Origin: CBDBDZ01 sp965204215
GTDB lineage: Bacteria > Pseudomonadota > Gammaproteobacteria > Pseudomonadales > GM7GCV1
Reading direction: 5' to 3'
DNA length: 64,000 nucleotides
Assembly: GCA_965204215.1 (NCBI GenBank)
Contig: CBDBDZ010000014.1
Span: forward strand, 248,001-312,000
Position numbers and translations under genes: made by a program. The notes beneath the pieces are model-generated. The model was not told the DNA's origin. It saw nothing but the letters and a program-made list of their open reading frames with translations, and ran no database searches. Below are positions 34,123 through 43,908 of the stretch, piece by piece. Numbering within the stretch: position 1 is the first letter of the stretch; every line of letters begins with the position of its first letter.

Positions 34123-35169
34123 TTATAAGTTGCCAGATGCGTAAAGCTCGGAAACGGAGTCCAGGCTAATGGGTTTTATTTTATCGGCATTACCCGCTGT
34201 ACCAAAAGCCTCATAGCGGTCTACGCAAATATCAGACATGGCTTTAATGGTCTCTTTAAGGTACTTGCGGGGGTCAAAGTTTGAGGGTGCTTCGCTTAAA
34301 TTGCGGCGAATTGCGCCAGTGGATGCCAGACGCAAGTCGGTATCAATATTAACCTTGCGTACGCCATTGCGAATGCCTTCTTGAATTTGTTCGACTGGAA
34401 CGCCATAAGTTTCAGGAATTTCACCGCCATATTCATTAATAATAGCAAGCCAGTCCTGGGGTACAGAAGACGAACCATGCATGACTAAGTGGGTGTTGGG
34501 AATTTTTTTATGGATAGCAACAATGCGGTCAATTGCCAAAATATCACCAGTTGGCGGGCGGCTAAATTTATAAGCACCGTGGCTAGTGCCGCAAGCAATA
34601 GCAAGTGCATCGACATGAGTAGCGCGAACAAAATCCAGGGCTTCGTCGGGATCGGTTAACATTTGCTCATGAGTTAATATTCCTTCTGCTCCCACGCCAT
34701 CTTCTTCACCTGCCATGCCAGATTCAAGCGAGCCTAAGCAGCCCAATTCGCCTTCAACCGAAACGCCACAAGCGTGGGCCATATCGACAACTTTGCGAGT
34801 AACGTCCACATTGTAGTCGTAGTCAGCTGGTGTTTTGCCATCTTCAAGTAATGAACCGTCCATCATCACTGAACTAAAACCTAATTGTATGGAGCGTTGG
34901 CACACCGCGGGACTAGTGCCGTGGTCTTGATGCATCACAATAGGAATATGGGGGTATTCTTCAATAGCAGCCAAAATTAAATGTCGTAAAAATGGGGCTC
35001 CTGCATATTTGCGTGCACCAGCAGAAGCTTGTACGATAACAGGGGAATTAGTTTTATCCGCAGCTTCCATAATCGCACGCATTTGTTCTAAATTGTTGAC
35101 ATTAAATGCGGGAACACCGTATTGATTTTCCGCTGCATGATCGAGCAATTGACGCATTGAAATCAGCAT
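34123..35169 (-). CDS. fba: Class II fructose-bisphosphate aldolase
   Basis: 348 residues. Zinc and substrate motifs: VMHQDHGTSPAVC (His and Asp), SVMMDGS, VEGELGCLGS, ALAIACGTSHGAYKF, LVMHGSSSVP and KVNIDTDLRLA. This is the CbbA-type class IIB aldolase splitting fructose-1,6-bisphosphate. It follows pgk after 18 bp in the tkt-epd-pgk-fba run. Confidence 0.95.
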   Translation of the reverse strand: MLISMRQLLDHAAENQYGVPAFNVNNLEQMRAIMEAADKTNSPVIVQASAGARKYAGAPFLRHLILAAIEEYPHIPIVMHQDHGTSPAVCQRSIQLGFSSVMMDGSLLEDGKTPADYDYNVDVTRKVVDMAHACGVSVEGELGCLGSLESGMAGEEDGVGAEGILTHEQMLTDPDEALDFVRATHVDALAIACGTSHGAYKFSRPPTGDILAIDRIVAIHKKIPNTHLVMHGSSSVPQDWLAIINEYGGEIPETYGVPVEQIQEGIRNGVRKVNIDTDLRLASTGAIRRNLSEAPSNFDPRKYLKETIKAMSDICVDRYEAFGTAGNADKIKPISLDSVSELYASGNL

Positions 35170-35187
35170 AATAAATTCTCCGAAAAA

Positions 35188-36354
35188 TTATTTTTTAAGT
35201 AAAGCGATAACCGCTGGAAGTTGTTTGCCTTCAACGTATTCAAGGAAAGCACCACCACCAGTCGATATGTATGAAACCTGTTGAGTGATACCAAAAGTAT
35301 CAATAGCCGCCAGTGTATCACCTCCACCAGCCACAGAAAAGGCAGAAGCCTCTGCAATAGCTTTTGCCAGGGAGTGCGTGCCCTGGGCAAAAGCTTCAAA
35401 CTCAAAAACACCTACAGGACCATTCCAAAGAATGGTACTGGCACTTTCAATAATTTGCTGATGGACTTTGGCTGTGTGCGGCCCTATGTCTAAAATCATG
35501 TCATCTGAACTAACCTGGTCAACACTTAGGGTTGTCGGTATTGCATCGGCAGAAAAGGTCTTGGAAGTTACCACATCAACAGGTAATGGTATTTTGCCAC
35601 TATCCAACAGGACTTTTGCAGTATCAATTAAGTCTGCTTCGTACAGCGAATTACCAACAGAGTAGCCAGCGGCGGCTAAAAAAGTATTGGCAATACCGCC
35701 GCCAACAATGAGTTGGTCGGTCATGTCTATTAAGCTGTTGAGCACATCGAGTTTGGTTGAGACTTTAGAGCCACCAACTATAGCTACTAATGGCGCTTCA
35801 GGATTGTCCAAAGCACTGTTCAAGGCCTGTAGTTCGGCATATAGTAAAGGACCAGCACAAGATTGTTTGGCGTGGCGAATTACGCCTTCAGTAGAGGCTT
35901 GAGCGCGGTGAGCTGTGCCGAAGGCATCCATCACAACAATATCAGCTAGTTGTGCATAGGCTTTGGATAACGCCGCATCGTTTGTCTTTTCGCCAGAGTT
36001 AAAACGCACATTTTCTAACATAACCACTTTTGATTGATTAAAATCAATACCATTTTTCCAATCAGTTATTACAGGAATATCAATATTTAGCAGTGAACCT
36101 AAATGCGTGGCAACAGGCTTCAGCGAAAATTCTTCACTGTATGTACCTTCTTTCGGTCGTCCTAAATGCGACATAAGAATTACCGATGCTCCTTGTGATA
36201 GCGCCAATTCTATAGTGGGAATAGCTGCTTTCAAACGCGCATCAGAACTGACTTTACCTTCGCTTATTGGGGCGTTTAAGTCTTCGCGAATCAACAGTAT
36301 TTTGCCATTGAATTCGAGGTCTTTTAGTTGTTTGAGATGAGTTATATCAATCAT
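35188..36354 (-). CDS. pgk: Phosphoglycerate kinase
   Basis: 388 residues. N-terminal LIREDLNAPISEGKVSSDAR, LMSHLGRPKEG, MLENVRFNSGEKTND, VAIVGGSKVSTKL and the C-terminal GGGDTLAAIDTFGI are diagnostic. It transfers phosphate from 1,3-bisphosphoglycerate to ADP. It overlaps the 3' end of epd by 8 bp. Confidence 0.96.
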   Translation of the reverse strand: MIDITHLKQLKDLEFNGKILLIREDLNAPISEGKVSSDARLKAAIPTIELALSQGASVILMSHLGRPKEGTYSEEFSLKPVATHLGSLLNIDIPVITDWKNGIDFNQSKVVMLENVRFNSGEKTNDAALSKAYAQLADIVVMDAFGTAHRAQASTEGVIRHAKQSCAGPLLYAELQALNSALDNPEAPLVAIVGGSKVSTKLDVLNSLIDMTDQLIVGGGIANTFLAAAGYSVGNSLYEADLIDTAKVLLDSGKIPLPVDVVTSKTFSADAIPTTLSVDQVSSDDMILDIGPHTAKVHQQIIESASTILWNGPVGVFEFEAFAQGTHSLAKAIAEASAFSVAGGGDTLAAIDTFGITQQVSYISTGGGAFLEYVEGKQLPAVIALLKK

Positions 36355-37375
36355 TTGTATAGAAATGCCAGTAGTGGGTTAAATCTAACATGCGGTTAGC
36401 ATAGCCCCATTCATTGTCGAACCAAATCATGAGTTTTAATAGTCTGTTATCTGCTAATAAGCTTTGGCTTAAATCGATAATCATGGAGCGCGAGTCGTGA
36501 TTAAAATCACAAGAAGTAAGGGGTTCAGTAGTGCATCCAAACAGTTTGGGGCTGTGCTTTGTATATTCTGTAAGTATTTGGTGCACTTGTTCTAATTGAG
36601 TATCTTTTTTTAACAGTACAGCAAAGTCAATAGCTGATACGTTGAGGGTAGGAACGCGTATGGCATGAGCTTTGAAACGGCCTGTCAAATTGGGGAAAAT
36701 ACGCTCAATACCTATAGCAAGCGAGGTATCAACAGGAATTATGGAATTAAATGCGGCGCGCGTTTTACGTAAATCTGTGTGATGGTAGGCATCAATAACA
36801 GGTTGATCTTGCATGATTGAATGCAAGGTGCGAATAATGCCAGATTCAATGCCAAAACCCTGCTCCAGGGCGTCGATAACCGGAATAATGGCATTTGAAG
36901 TGCAAGACGAGTTAGAAATAATGCGATGCGCGGGGCTAAGTAAATGTTGATTGACACCAAAGACAATGGTGGCGTCCACGTCGCGATCAGCAGGTTGTGA
37001 GAACATGACTCGGGATGCCCCGCGGGTTAAGTGCTTCTTCGCTGTGGCTCTGTCGGTAAAAGCGCCAGTGCATTCCAGCACTAAATCCACTTGGGGCCAA
37101 TTGATATCTTCAATGGTATTGTGGTGCGAAAGAGTAATACGCTGAGAATATTCAGGGAAATGGATAATTAGGGCTTCGCCATCACTTTCAACAGGCTGTG
37201 GAAAGCGTCCATGCGTTGAATCATAGCGAGTTAGGTGAGTGAGTGTTTTGGCATCGGCTAACTCGTTGATAGCCACAATTTGTAAGTTGTTGACAAATTC
37301 ATCCTGGCGCTCTGTCCAGGCTCGCAGAATACTGCGACCAATTCGACCAAAACCGTTAATAGCTATGCGAATAAT
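36347..37375 (-). CDS. epd: Erythrose-4-phosphate / glyceraldehyde-3-phosphate dehydrogenase (Epd-type), ATT start
   Basis: 342 residues if read from ATT at 37375. The Rossmann start RIAINGFGRIGR (residues 3-14) precedes the first ATG, GTG or TTG in frame (GTG at 37276), so the conventional start would delete the NAD-binding loop. The codons between the tkt stop (same frame) and this motif are AGA TTT GCT ATT ATT, leaving ATT as the only plausible initiator; agag lies about 7 nt upstream. Catalytic C158 (NSSCTSN) and H185 (TLHSIM) are present. The DQPVIDAYHHTDLRKTRAA segment fits Epd, which makes 4-phosphoerythronate for PLP synthesis, but GAPDH activity is possible. Confidence 0.85.
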   Translation of the reverse strand: MIRIAINGFGRIGRSILRAWTERQDEFVNNLQIVAINELADAKTLTHLTRYDSTHGRFPQPVESDGEALIIHFPEYSQRITLSHHNTIEDINWPQVDLVLECTGAFTDRATAKKHLTRGASRVMFSQPADRDVDATIVFGVNQHLLSPAHRIISNSSCTSNAIIPVIDALEQGFGIESGIIRTLHSIMQDQPVIDAYHHTDLRKTRAAFNSIIPVDTSLAIGIERIFPNLTGRFKAHAIRVPTLNVSAIDFAVLLKKDTQLEQVHQILTEYTKHSPKLFGCTTEPLTSCDFNHDSRSMIIDLSQSLLADNRLLKLMIWFDNEWGYANRMLDLTHYWHFYTND

Positions 37376-37384
37376 AGCAAATCT

Positions 37385-39388
37385 CTACAAAGATGTTGCC
37401 GCTTCAATAACGGCTTCCACAGTGATTCCAAAGTGCCGATATAAATCATTGGCAGGGGCAGATTCTCCAAAACTATTCATACCAATAATTTTACCGGCTA
37501 AGCCTACGTACTTATGCCAACTGTCAACGTGACCTGCTTCAATGGCTATGCGCTTGATGACCTTGCTGGGTAATACTTGTTGCTGGTAGCTATTCTCTTG
37601 ATTATCGAAGCGTTCGGTACAGGGCATTGAAACCACGCGAATATTTATTTGATTCAGTTGCTGCTGTGCATCAAGGGCTATTTGTACTTCAGAGCCAGTG
37701 GCAATTAAGATAATATCGGGTTCGCCGTTACAATCACTTAATATGTAGCCGCCGCGTTGAATAAGATGCAGTTGCTGATTGGTGCGCGTTTGGCAATTCA
37801 GACCCTGACGTGAAAGCACCAGTGCCGATGGGCCTTGTTCTAAAATAGCTTGTTGCCAGGCAACGGCTGACTCCACACTGTCGCAGGGTCGCCAGGTGTG
37901 CAGACCTGGAGTGCTGCGTAAATTTGCAAGTTGTTCAACAGGTTGGTGAGTAGGGCCATCTTCACCTAGACCTATAGAGTCATGAGTATAGACATGGATG
38001 CACTTTTGCTGCATTAATGCGGACATGCGAACCGCGTTGCGAGCATACTCCATAAAAATGAGAAAGGTAGCGCCGTAGTTGATAAAACCACCATGTAGTG
38101 CAATACCATTCATAATCGCAGTCATACCAAATTCACGCACACCGTAATATAAGTAATTGCCCGATGCATCATTGGCGTTAATGGCTTTGCTACCCGACCA
38201 CAATGTTAAATTTGAACCGGCCAAATCAGCGGAGCCGCCAACTAATTCAGGAAGCAGGGGTCCGTAGGCGTTTAAGCAATTCTGCGATGATTTTCGAGAG
38301 GCTTCCTTAGCAGCAGTTTGTTGGCACTGATTTATATATTGATTGGACTGTTCTATAAAATTATCAGGTAACTCGCCATTTAAGCGGCGTTGTAATTGCG
38401 CAGCAAGTTCGGGATATTGCTTTTGATAAGCGAAAAATTGTTGATTCCAGTCATCTTCCAACGTTTTGCCATTGTCGCAATTATTCCAGGCTTGATAGAT
38501 GTCTTCGCTGACTTCAAAAGCGGGTAAGCGCCAGTCAAGGCGCTGACGTGTCAGCTCAATTTCATCAACCCCAAGCGGCGCTCCATGGGCTGAACTTTTA
38601 CCTTCTTTATTAGGAGAGCCTTTGCCTATGGTGGTTTTGCAACAAATTAACGTAGGTTGTTCATTGTTACTGCGAGCCAATTCAATAGCTTTGGCTACAG
38701 CGTTGCTATCGTGTCCTTCAACATTTTCAATGACTTGCCAATTATAAGATTGAAAGCGTTGCGGGGTATTATCGCTAAACCAGCCTGCGACTTCGCCATC
38801 AATTGAAATATTGTTATCGTCATAAAACACAATTAATTTACCTAAGCCTTGAGTGCCAGCCAAAGATGCCACTTCGTGAGAGATGCCCTCCATCAAACAG
38901 CCATCGCCGACAAAGACATAAGTATAGTGGTTGATAATGTTGTGATTGTTGCGATTAAATTGAGCGACCAACATTTTTTCAGCCAGTGCCATGCCTACTG
39001 CATTGGCCATGCCTTGACCCAGTGGTCCTGTAGTTGTTTCTACTCCTGGCGTATAACCGTATTCAGGATGCCCAGGGGTCTTTGAGTGTAACTGGCGAAA
39101 ATTTTTAATATCGCCAATGGATATGTCGTAACCGCTTAAATGCAATAATGAATAAATTAGCATGGAACCATGTCCATTGGAAAGAATAAAACGGTCGCGA
39201 TTTGCCCAGTTGGGATTGTTGGGGTTGTGTTTCAGGTAATCGTTCCATAAAACTTCTGCAATATCTGCCATCCCCATAGGCGCGCCAGGGTGCCCGCTGT
39301 TGGCTTTTTGCACGGCATCCATACTTAAAAAGCGGATAGCATTGGCTAAGTGTTGGCGAGCTGGTGTAGGGTTGGAAGAAGGTGGCAT
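37385..39388 (-). CDS. tkt: Transketolase
   Basis: 667 residues. HPGAPMGMADIAEVLW, the ThDP/Mg motif GDGCLMEGISHEVASLAG, DDNNISIDGEVAGWF, GEDGPTHQPVEQLA and SRQGLNCQTRT match transketolase. It moves two-carbon units in the pentose phosphate pathway. First gene of the tkt-epd-pgk-fba run; divergent from yggT with a 137-bp gap holding no recognised RNA element. Confidence 0.97.
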   Translation of the reverse strand: MPPSSNPTPARQHLANAIRFLSMDAVQKANSGHPGAPMGMADIAEVLWNDYLKHNPNNPNWANRDRFILSNGHGSMLIYSLLHLSGYDISIGDIKNFRQLHSKTPGHPEYGYTPGVETTTGPLGQGMANAVGMALAEKMLVAQFNRNNHNIINHYTYVFVGDGCLMEGISHEVASLAGTQGLGKLIVFYDDNNISIDGEVAGWFSDNTPQRFQSYNWQVIENVEGHDSNAVAKAIELARSNNEQPTLICCKTTIGKGSPNKEGKSSAHGAPLGVDEIELTRQRLDWRLPAFEVSEDIYQAWNNCDNGKTLEDDWNQQFFAYQKQYPELAAQLQRRLNGELPDNFIEQSNQYINQCQQTAAKEASRKSSQNCLNAYGPLLPELVGGSADLAGSNLTLWSGSKAINANDASGNYLYYGVREFGMTAIMNGIALHGGFINYGATFLIFMEYARNAVRMSALMQQKCIHVYTHDSIGLGEDGPTHQPVEQLANLRSTPGLHTWRPCDSVESAVAWQQAILEQGPSALVLSRQGLNCQTRTNQQLHLIQRGGYILSDCNGEPDIILIATGSEVQIALDAQQQLNQINIRVVSMPCTERFDNQENSYQQQVLPSKVIKRIAIEAGHVDSWHKYVGLAGKIIGMNSFGESAPANDLYRHFGITVEAVIEAATSL

Positions 39389-39525
39389 AGAGTTCTCTGC
39401 AATCAGTGTGGTTTATTTTTGGAATGTATATTGTCGCCGAATCCACCGTCAGGCTCAATGTAAACCGAGAAAAATATCAGGCTTTTGGGTAGAATGTCGA
39501 TTGTTTAATTTATTGTTGAAATGTT

Positions 39526-40080
39526 ATGGGCAATGCTCTGTCATCCAGTTTGATTTTTATTGTTCAAACGCTGGGAAATTTTTACATTTTTGTCTGTTTG
39601 TTGAGAGTGATTTTACCCTTGGCAGGCGTTAGTTACATTAATCCCATCAGCCAGATAATTGTCAGGGCAACAGAGCCTGGTGTTAAGTTATTTCGTATGG
39701 TTTTGCCCAGCATTAAAGGTTTTAGTCTGGCGGCGTTGACCTGGGCTTATGTGATGCAATTGGTTTTGTTGATGTTAATTTATAGCCTGAAAGGGATTAA
39801 CGCTCTGGCATATATTAATAGCGTATTGATTGCCAGTGTCTTTTGGTTGTTAAATCATACAATTGATATTTATTTTTTCGCATTAATTATAGTAGCGATT
39901 GCCAGTTTTGTTGCACCTTTTAATACCCACCCAGCCCTGCAATTAATTCGTGGCATTGTTGAACCGCTACTTAGACCCATTCGTAAAATGCTGCCCCCAA
40001 TGGGCATTTTTGATTTTTCGGTATTGGTGTGTTTTATTTTACTAAATGTGGTACGAATTTTTCTTGCTAACCTGTTTTAG
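39526..40080 (+). CDS. yggT: YggT family membrane protein
   Basis: 184 residues with two YGGT repeats, each with paired helices and the NPISQIIVRATEPGVKLFR / NTHPALQLIRGIVEPLLRPIRK cytoplasmic signature. YggT proteins are implicated in osmotic or ion-flux tolerance; the biochemical role is unclear. The TAG stop is followed within 2 bp by repeat C2. Confidence 0.9.
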   Translation: MGNALSSSLIFIVQTLGNFYIFVCLLRVILPLAGVSYINPISQIIVRATEPGVKLFRMVLPSIKGFSLAALTWAYVMQLVLLMLIYSLKGINALAYINSVLIASVFWLLNHTIDIYFFALIIVAIASFVAPFNTHPALQLIRGIVEPLLRPIRKMLPPMGIFDFSVLVCFILLNVVRIFLANLF

Positions 40081-40082
40081 AA

Positions 40083-40254
40083 TATTAATTCGGCATGAAA
40101 ATACCAAGCAAATATGTGGCACAGGGAGGTGTCACCGACGAGCGTCAGCTCGGTCGCGAACCATTGGAATACAAGAAAATTCGCATATTTTCGCTAGTAT
40201 TTCAATGGTGACCAATAAAATACGCAGGAGCGATATGTTATTGCCAGGTTAATA
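40083..40254. repeat. Repeat C2, full-length element
   Basis: Reference copy of family C, from tattaattcggcatgaaaa to ttgccaggttaata. Three hairpins: H1 gtggcac/gtgtcac; H2 cgagc (40139-40143)/gctcg (40148-40152); H3 ccattggaat (40161-40170)/atttcaatgg (ending about 40207). It fills the whole gap between the yggT stop and the next ATG (40256). Confidence 0.85.
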
Positions 40255-40255
40255 G

Positions 40256-42124
40256 ATGGCAGCCAAGAAAAAAAAATCGCAATCGCGAGGTAATGTCGGT
40301 CCAAATCAGCAATTTGCCTGGGTTACTTTTTGCCTTGCAATTTGTGTAGCACCATTAGTGGCATCTACTGGCGGCAATGCTTTTATGGAAATTTATTTGC
40401 CCATTATAGTTTTGAGTTTTGGTTTTACCTATGTATGGAAAAATTATCAATTGCATGGTCAACTGAAATGGAGTTATAGCTCGCATTGGCTATTGTGGGG
40501 AATAAATGCCTTGTTGGTTTGGGGGTTGTTTTCCAGTCTTTGGTCTGTGAATGTTTATCTGACACTAGACGTTTGGTTGCGTTGGTTGTGCGCCTGGTTA
40601 GGATTAATGATAGCAGTACATTTGATTGCTCAAAAAAATAATGTCAATATTTTGTACCAAGGATTTGCTTTTGTTTCACTGCCTATTGTATTACTGGGAA
40701 TAGGGCAATATTTATTTAATATTGACTGGATTTCACAGCCCGCACCACCTGCTGCTACTTTTAAAAACAAAAATATTTTCTCACAATATCTGGTTTTGGT
40801 TACGCCATTGATTGTAGCCTTATACCTGTTAGAGGTAAAGTTGTTAAAACAATGGTTGTTTGGAATGATAGCGACATTGTGCTTAGCAATGATTGTATAT
40901 GCAAAAACCCGAGGTGCATGGCTGGCTGTTGGGTTTCAGTTGTTATTAATGATAGCTGCCTGTTTAGTGATTACATCACTAAGACCCAGGAACATAACAT
41001 CGTCGCGCTTGGTACAGTTAGCCTGTTTTGTGGCTGTGTTTGTAGTGATGATTCATATGAATCATCAAGGTTTTAATGCTACAGCAATGGCGGATATTGG
41101 CAGTGAAGCACAAAGCATTATTACCGAAGCCAATACGGAGCGTGAAAATGGTAGTATCCGATTGGTCAACTGGGCTAATACTATCACTATGATTAAAGAT
41201 AACTGGTTGACAGGAGTTGGGCTAGGTAATTGGCAAGTGGAATATCCGCTTTATAAGTCAAGTAATATTCAAGATTGGCTGGCAGTTAGCAATGTTGTAT
41301 GGCAATACGCGCATAATGATTACCTGGAAATTGTAGCGAGTCTTGGCATTGTTGGCGCTTTGATATTGTTGGTTATGCTATGTGGATTGTTGGTTCTGAC
41401 AGCGCAATTGCGAGCACATCCTCAACCCATTATCCAGTTAAGTGCTTTGTTGGCATTATCAGGACTAGGTGTAACTGCACTGTTTAGCTTCCCGTTGCAA
41501 TTGAGCCATACTATTGTCTTTTCGATGTGTTTAGTCGGCGTTTTGTTATCGACTCTACCCAAACGCAGTATTACTATCAAAGGTACAGCATTAATTTGTT
41601 CGTTGGTCATTAGTTTTATTATGTTATTGTCGGTTAGTTATTTAGGCTATGCTAAATATCAGGCACGAGATTCATACCGTCTTGCGGGTAAGTATTTGCG
41701 TCGCAACGATTATCATACTATGTTAATTCATGCCAACGCAGCCTATCAATGGACGCCCTGGTCAAAAGAAGTATTAGAGGTTAAGGCTATAGCAGAGTCT
41801 CAATTACAACAGCGTGAACAAGCAACTCAAACTTACCACCATTACTTAAATCTATACCCTAATACGGTGACAGCGCTGGAGAACTACACTATTAATTTAA
41901 TGCACATAGGTCGATACCCAGAGGCAATGGAAGGTGTACAACATTTATTGAAAATTGAGCCCAACTCGGTTATTGGCAACGTCAACATGGGAACATTGCT
42001 GTATCACAATAAAGGTAATTTTAAGCCTCAAGCCGTCCAGTTCTATCAAAGGGTATTGCAGTTAGAGCCAAATCATCCGCAGCGAGAAGCTATTCAACAA
42101 CTTATTAATTCAGCTAGTCATTGA
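40256..42124 (+). CDS. O-antigen ligase/polymerase (Wzy_C) family protein with C-terminal TPR
   Basis: 622 residues. About ten to twelve transmembrane helices, a large periplasmic loop near 270-370 with GSIRLVNWANTITMIKDNWLTGVG and YAHNDYLEIVASLGIVGA (the Wzy_C/PF04932 signature), then from about 465 a soluble C-terminal part with tetratricopeptide-like repeats (NVNMGTLLYHNKGNFKPQA). Such proteins join glycans to lipid A core or to pilins (PglL-like). The ATG lies 1 bp after repeat C2; there is no obvious ribosome binding site. Confidence 0.82.
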   Translation: MAAKKKKSQSRGNVGPNQQFAWVTFCLAICVAPLVASTGGNAFMEIYLPIIVLSFGFTYVWKNYQLHGQLKWSYSSHWLLWGINALLVWGLFSSLWSVNVYLTLDVWLRWLCAWLGLMIAVHLIAQKNNVNILYQGFAFVSLPIVLLGIGQYLFNIDWISQPAPPAATFKNKNIFSQYLVLVTPLIVALYLLEVKLLKQWLFGMIATLCLAMIVYAKTRGAWLAVGFQLLLMIAACLVITSLRPRNITSSRLVQLACFVAVFVVMIHMNHQGFNATAMADIGSEAQSIITEANTERENGSIRLVNWANTITMIKDNWLTGVGLGNWQVEYPLYKSSNIQDWLAVSNVVWQYAHNDYLEIVASLGIVGALILLVMLCGLLVLTAQLRAHPQPIIQLSALLALSGLGVTALFSFPLQLSHTIVFSMCLVGVLLSTLPKRSITIKGTALICSLVISFIMLLSVSYLGYAKYQARDSYRLAGKYLRRNDYHTMLIHANAAYQWTPWSKEVLEVKAIAESQLQQREQATQTYHHYLNLYPNTVTALENYTINLMHIGRYPEAMEGVQHLLKIEPNSVIGNVNMGTLLYHNKGNFKPQAVQFYQRVLQLEPNHPQREAIQQLINSASH

Positions 42125-42194
42125 TATTAATCTGAGCTCAATGGTTCACGGCCGAGCTATAGCTCGTCGGAGGCACTTCCTTGTGTCACATATT
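42118..42194. repeat. Repeat C3, inner part (reverse orientation), interrupted
   Basis: Reverse-oriented C sequence ending gtcacatatt at 42194, where a D/E composite begins. Its continuation resumes at 42592. It overlaps the end of the preceding gene, whose TGA is at 42122. Confidence 0.7.
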
Positions 42195-42591
42195 AAGACC
42201 ATTGCATTAGGCATCCTGCCTATGCAACTGAGGTCGTATTGAAAAAATGCGATTTTTCAATACTCGCAAAATCAAACACTTATAGTGTTCGATTTTGAGT
42301 GATACTATCCTGTATCACGCGACCATTGCATAATCCTAGATTCCGCAGTTGAACGCTAATTTCACTTCTAAGAGTTTGAATGTTATTGATAAACGCTTAT
42401 TCTTCGATTCACTTCATAAGTGAATTACAAACCGCTACCTGGCTTTACAGCCCTTTTCAGTTCACACTGCTGCGTTATGGCTTTTGGTAAGGGCTACAAC
42501 CATTACCTGCAAGCCATGCCTTGCATTATTTCCTGAAAATAACTGTAAATTCCAGGTTCAACTACGGAATCTAGGTTAATGCAATGGTCTT
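42195..42591. repeat. Composite D2 + E element inserted in C3
   Basis: Bounded by aagaccattgca (42195) and its complement (to 42591). 42195-42330 is a reverse copy of D with all four hairpins. 42332-42577 is another element, E, with terminal inverted repeats aatcctagattccgcagttg (42332-42351) and a near complement (42556-42577); its core 42355-42555 contains no long ORF. This accounts for most of the 589-bp gap before doxX. Confidence 0.7.
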
Positions 42592-42624
42592 CTATTAGTT
42601 CGGTATTTTCATGCCGAATTAATA
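42592..42624. repeat. Repeat C3, outer end (reverse orientation)
   Basis: gttcggtattttcatgccga then attaata, the reverse complement of the C left end. With 42118-42194 it reconstitutes one C element split by the 397-bp composite insertion. Confidence 0.75.
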
Positions 42625-42713
42625 AAAGCGCGCTTTGTTAATTTGCTGGATTTTTTGTATTTCTCTTTGTAGAATAAGGGCTGAAATATTCAATCAACCA
42701 TTGGAGACTTTTT

Positions 42714-43085
42714 ATGGCTTTCCTAGACAAATATACTGATCGATCTTATGCATTAATGCGTATTGTTGCAGGCTTTTTATTTTTGTGGCATGGGTCGCAA
42801 AAACTATTTAACTACCCCACTGACTTTAAATACGATTTGTCACCTCTAATATATGCCGCAGGGGTTATTGAATTAATTGGTGGTGTTTTAGTGATGATTG
42901 GCTTCTACACGCGTCATGCCGCATTCATCTGTAGTGGTACTATGGCTGTTGCCTACTGGATGGCTCATGGTACCAATAATATATTTCCATTATTAAATCG
43001 TGGAGAACTCGCTACAATGTATTGCTTCGTCTTTTTGTATATTGCTTGTAAAGGTTCTGGTGTTTGGAGTCTTGATAAAAAATAG
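42714..43085 (+). CDS. DoxX family membrane protein
   Basis: 123 residues with four hydrophobic helices and DoxX motifs RIVAGFLFLWHGSQKLF, GVIELIGGVLVMIGFYTR and AYWMAHG. Members are quinone- or redox-linked membrane proteins of mostly unknown role. A Shine-Dalgarno-like ttggagac precedes the ATG. The gene stands alone, followed by a hairpin array. Confidence 0.88.
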   Translation: MAFLDKYTDRSYALMRIVAGFLFLWHGSQKLFNYPTDFKYDLSPLIYAAGVIELIGGVLVMIGFYTRHAAFICSGTMAVAYWMAHGTNNIFPLLNRGELATMYCFVFLYIACKGSGVWSLDKK

Positions 43086-43110
43086 CCGCCTCTGCCATGT
43101 TCCGCTTATT

Positions 43111-43196
43111 TTCTCGCAAAATCAACTGTTTACAACAGTCGATTTTGGCAGTATATCCTATACTGCTCGGAAACCTCAATAAATAGAGGTTCCTAT
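43111..43196. repeat. Hairpin array D4 (diverged relative of repeat D) between convergent genes
   Basis: Three consecutive hairpins between doxX and the convergent ung: aaaatcaactgt...acagtcgatttt (43118-43146), gcagtatatcctatactgc (43148-43166) and aacctcaataaatagaggtt (43172-43191). Order and geometry of the first two match D2 (aaaatcaaacac.../gtgatac...gtatcac), but the stem sequences differ. Probably a bidirectional terminator. Confidence 0.6.
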
Positions 43197-43213
43197 ATGA
43201 TAAAGCCATAACT

Positions 43214-43903
43214 TTAAGTCACTTCATTAACAGAATTCCACTGTATTGGTTGTTTGCCATTTTGCAACAAGTAATTATTGGCTTTAGAAAAATGTTTACA
43301 ACCCAAAAAACCGCGATGAGCAGACAGCGGCGAAGGGTGAGGAGCTTTTAAAATAAGGTGCTTAGAGTTATCAATTAGAACAGACTTATTTTGAGCAAAG
43401 CGACCCCAAAGCATAAAGACTACATTATTACATTGCTGACTAACCAGATGAATAATAAAGTCAGTTAGCGTTTCCCAACCTTTATTTTGGTGTGAACCCG
43501 CCTTATTCATTTCAACAGTTAGTGTGGCATTTAATAAAAACACACCTTGCTCTGCCCACGATTGCAAATAACCATGGTTGGGAGTGGGCACACCTAAATC
43601 ATTGTAGAGTTCTTTATAGATATTTAACAGTGATGGTGGAACAGGGACATTGGCTTTTACCGAAAAACACAACCCGTGCGCCTGCCCTGTTCCGTGATAA
43701 GGGTCTTGCCCCAGTATTACTACTTTTACGTTATCAATAGTTGTAGTGTTTAATGCTTCAAACCATTGACCAGAAGGTGGAAAAATAATGCGTTTGTTAT
43801 CTTTTTCAGCTCGCAGGAATTGTTTTAATTCCTGCATATAAGGTTTTTCAAATTCAGGTTGAATATATTTAAGCCAAGATTCCTGAATTCGAATGGTTGA
43901 CAT
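43214..43903 (-). CDS. ung: Uracil-DNA glycosylase
   Basis: 229 residues, family 1 UDG. Water-activating loop GQDPYHG with D67, LLLN-type VFLLNATLTVE, and the leucine-intercalation loop APHPSPLSAHRGFLGCKHFS with H189. It removes uracil from DNA. Located 5 bp downstream of ilvE on the same strand. Confidence 0.97.
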   Translation of the reverse strand: MSTIRIQESWLKYIQPEFEKPYMQELKQFLRAEKDNKRIIFPPSGQWFEALNTTTIDNVKVVILGQDPYHGTGQAHGLCFSVKANVPVPPSLLNIYKELYNDLGVPTPNHGYLQSWAEQGVFLLNATLTVEMNKAGSHQNKGWETLTDFIIHLVSQQCNNVVFMLWGRFAQNKSVLIDNSKHLILKAPHPSPLSAHRGFLGCKHFSKANNYLLQNGKQPIQWNSVNEVT

Positions 43904-43908
43904 CGTTA

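Noticed and set aside
39389..39525. Riboswitch or RNA leader in the tkt-yggT gap
   Set aside because: I looked for a structured leader before tkt and saw no recognisable conserved element in 137 bp.
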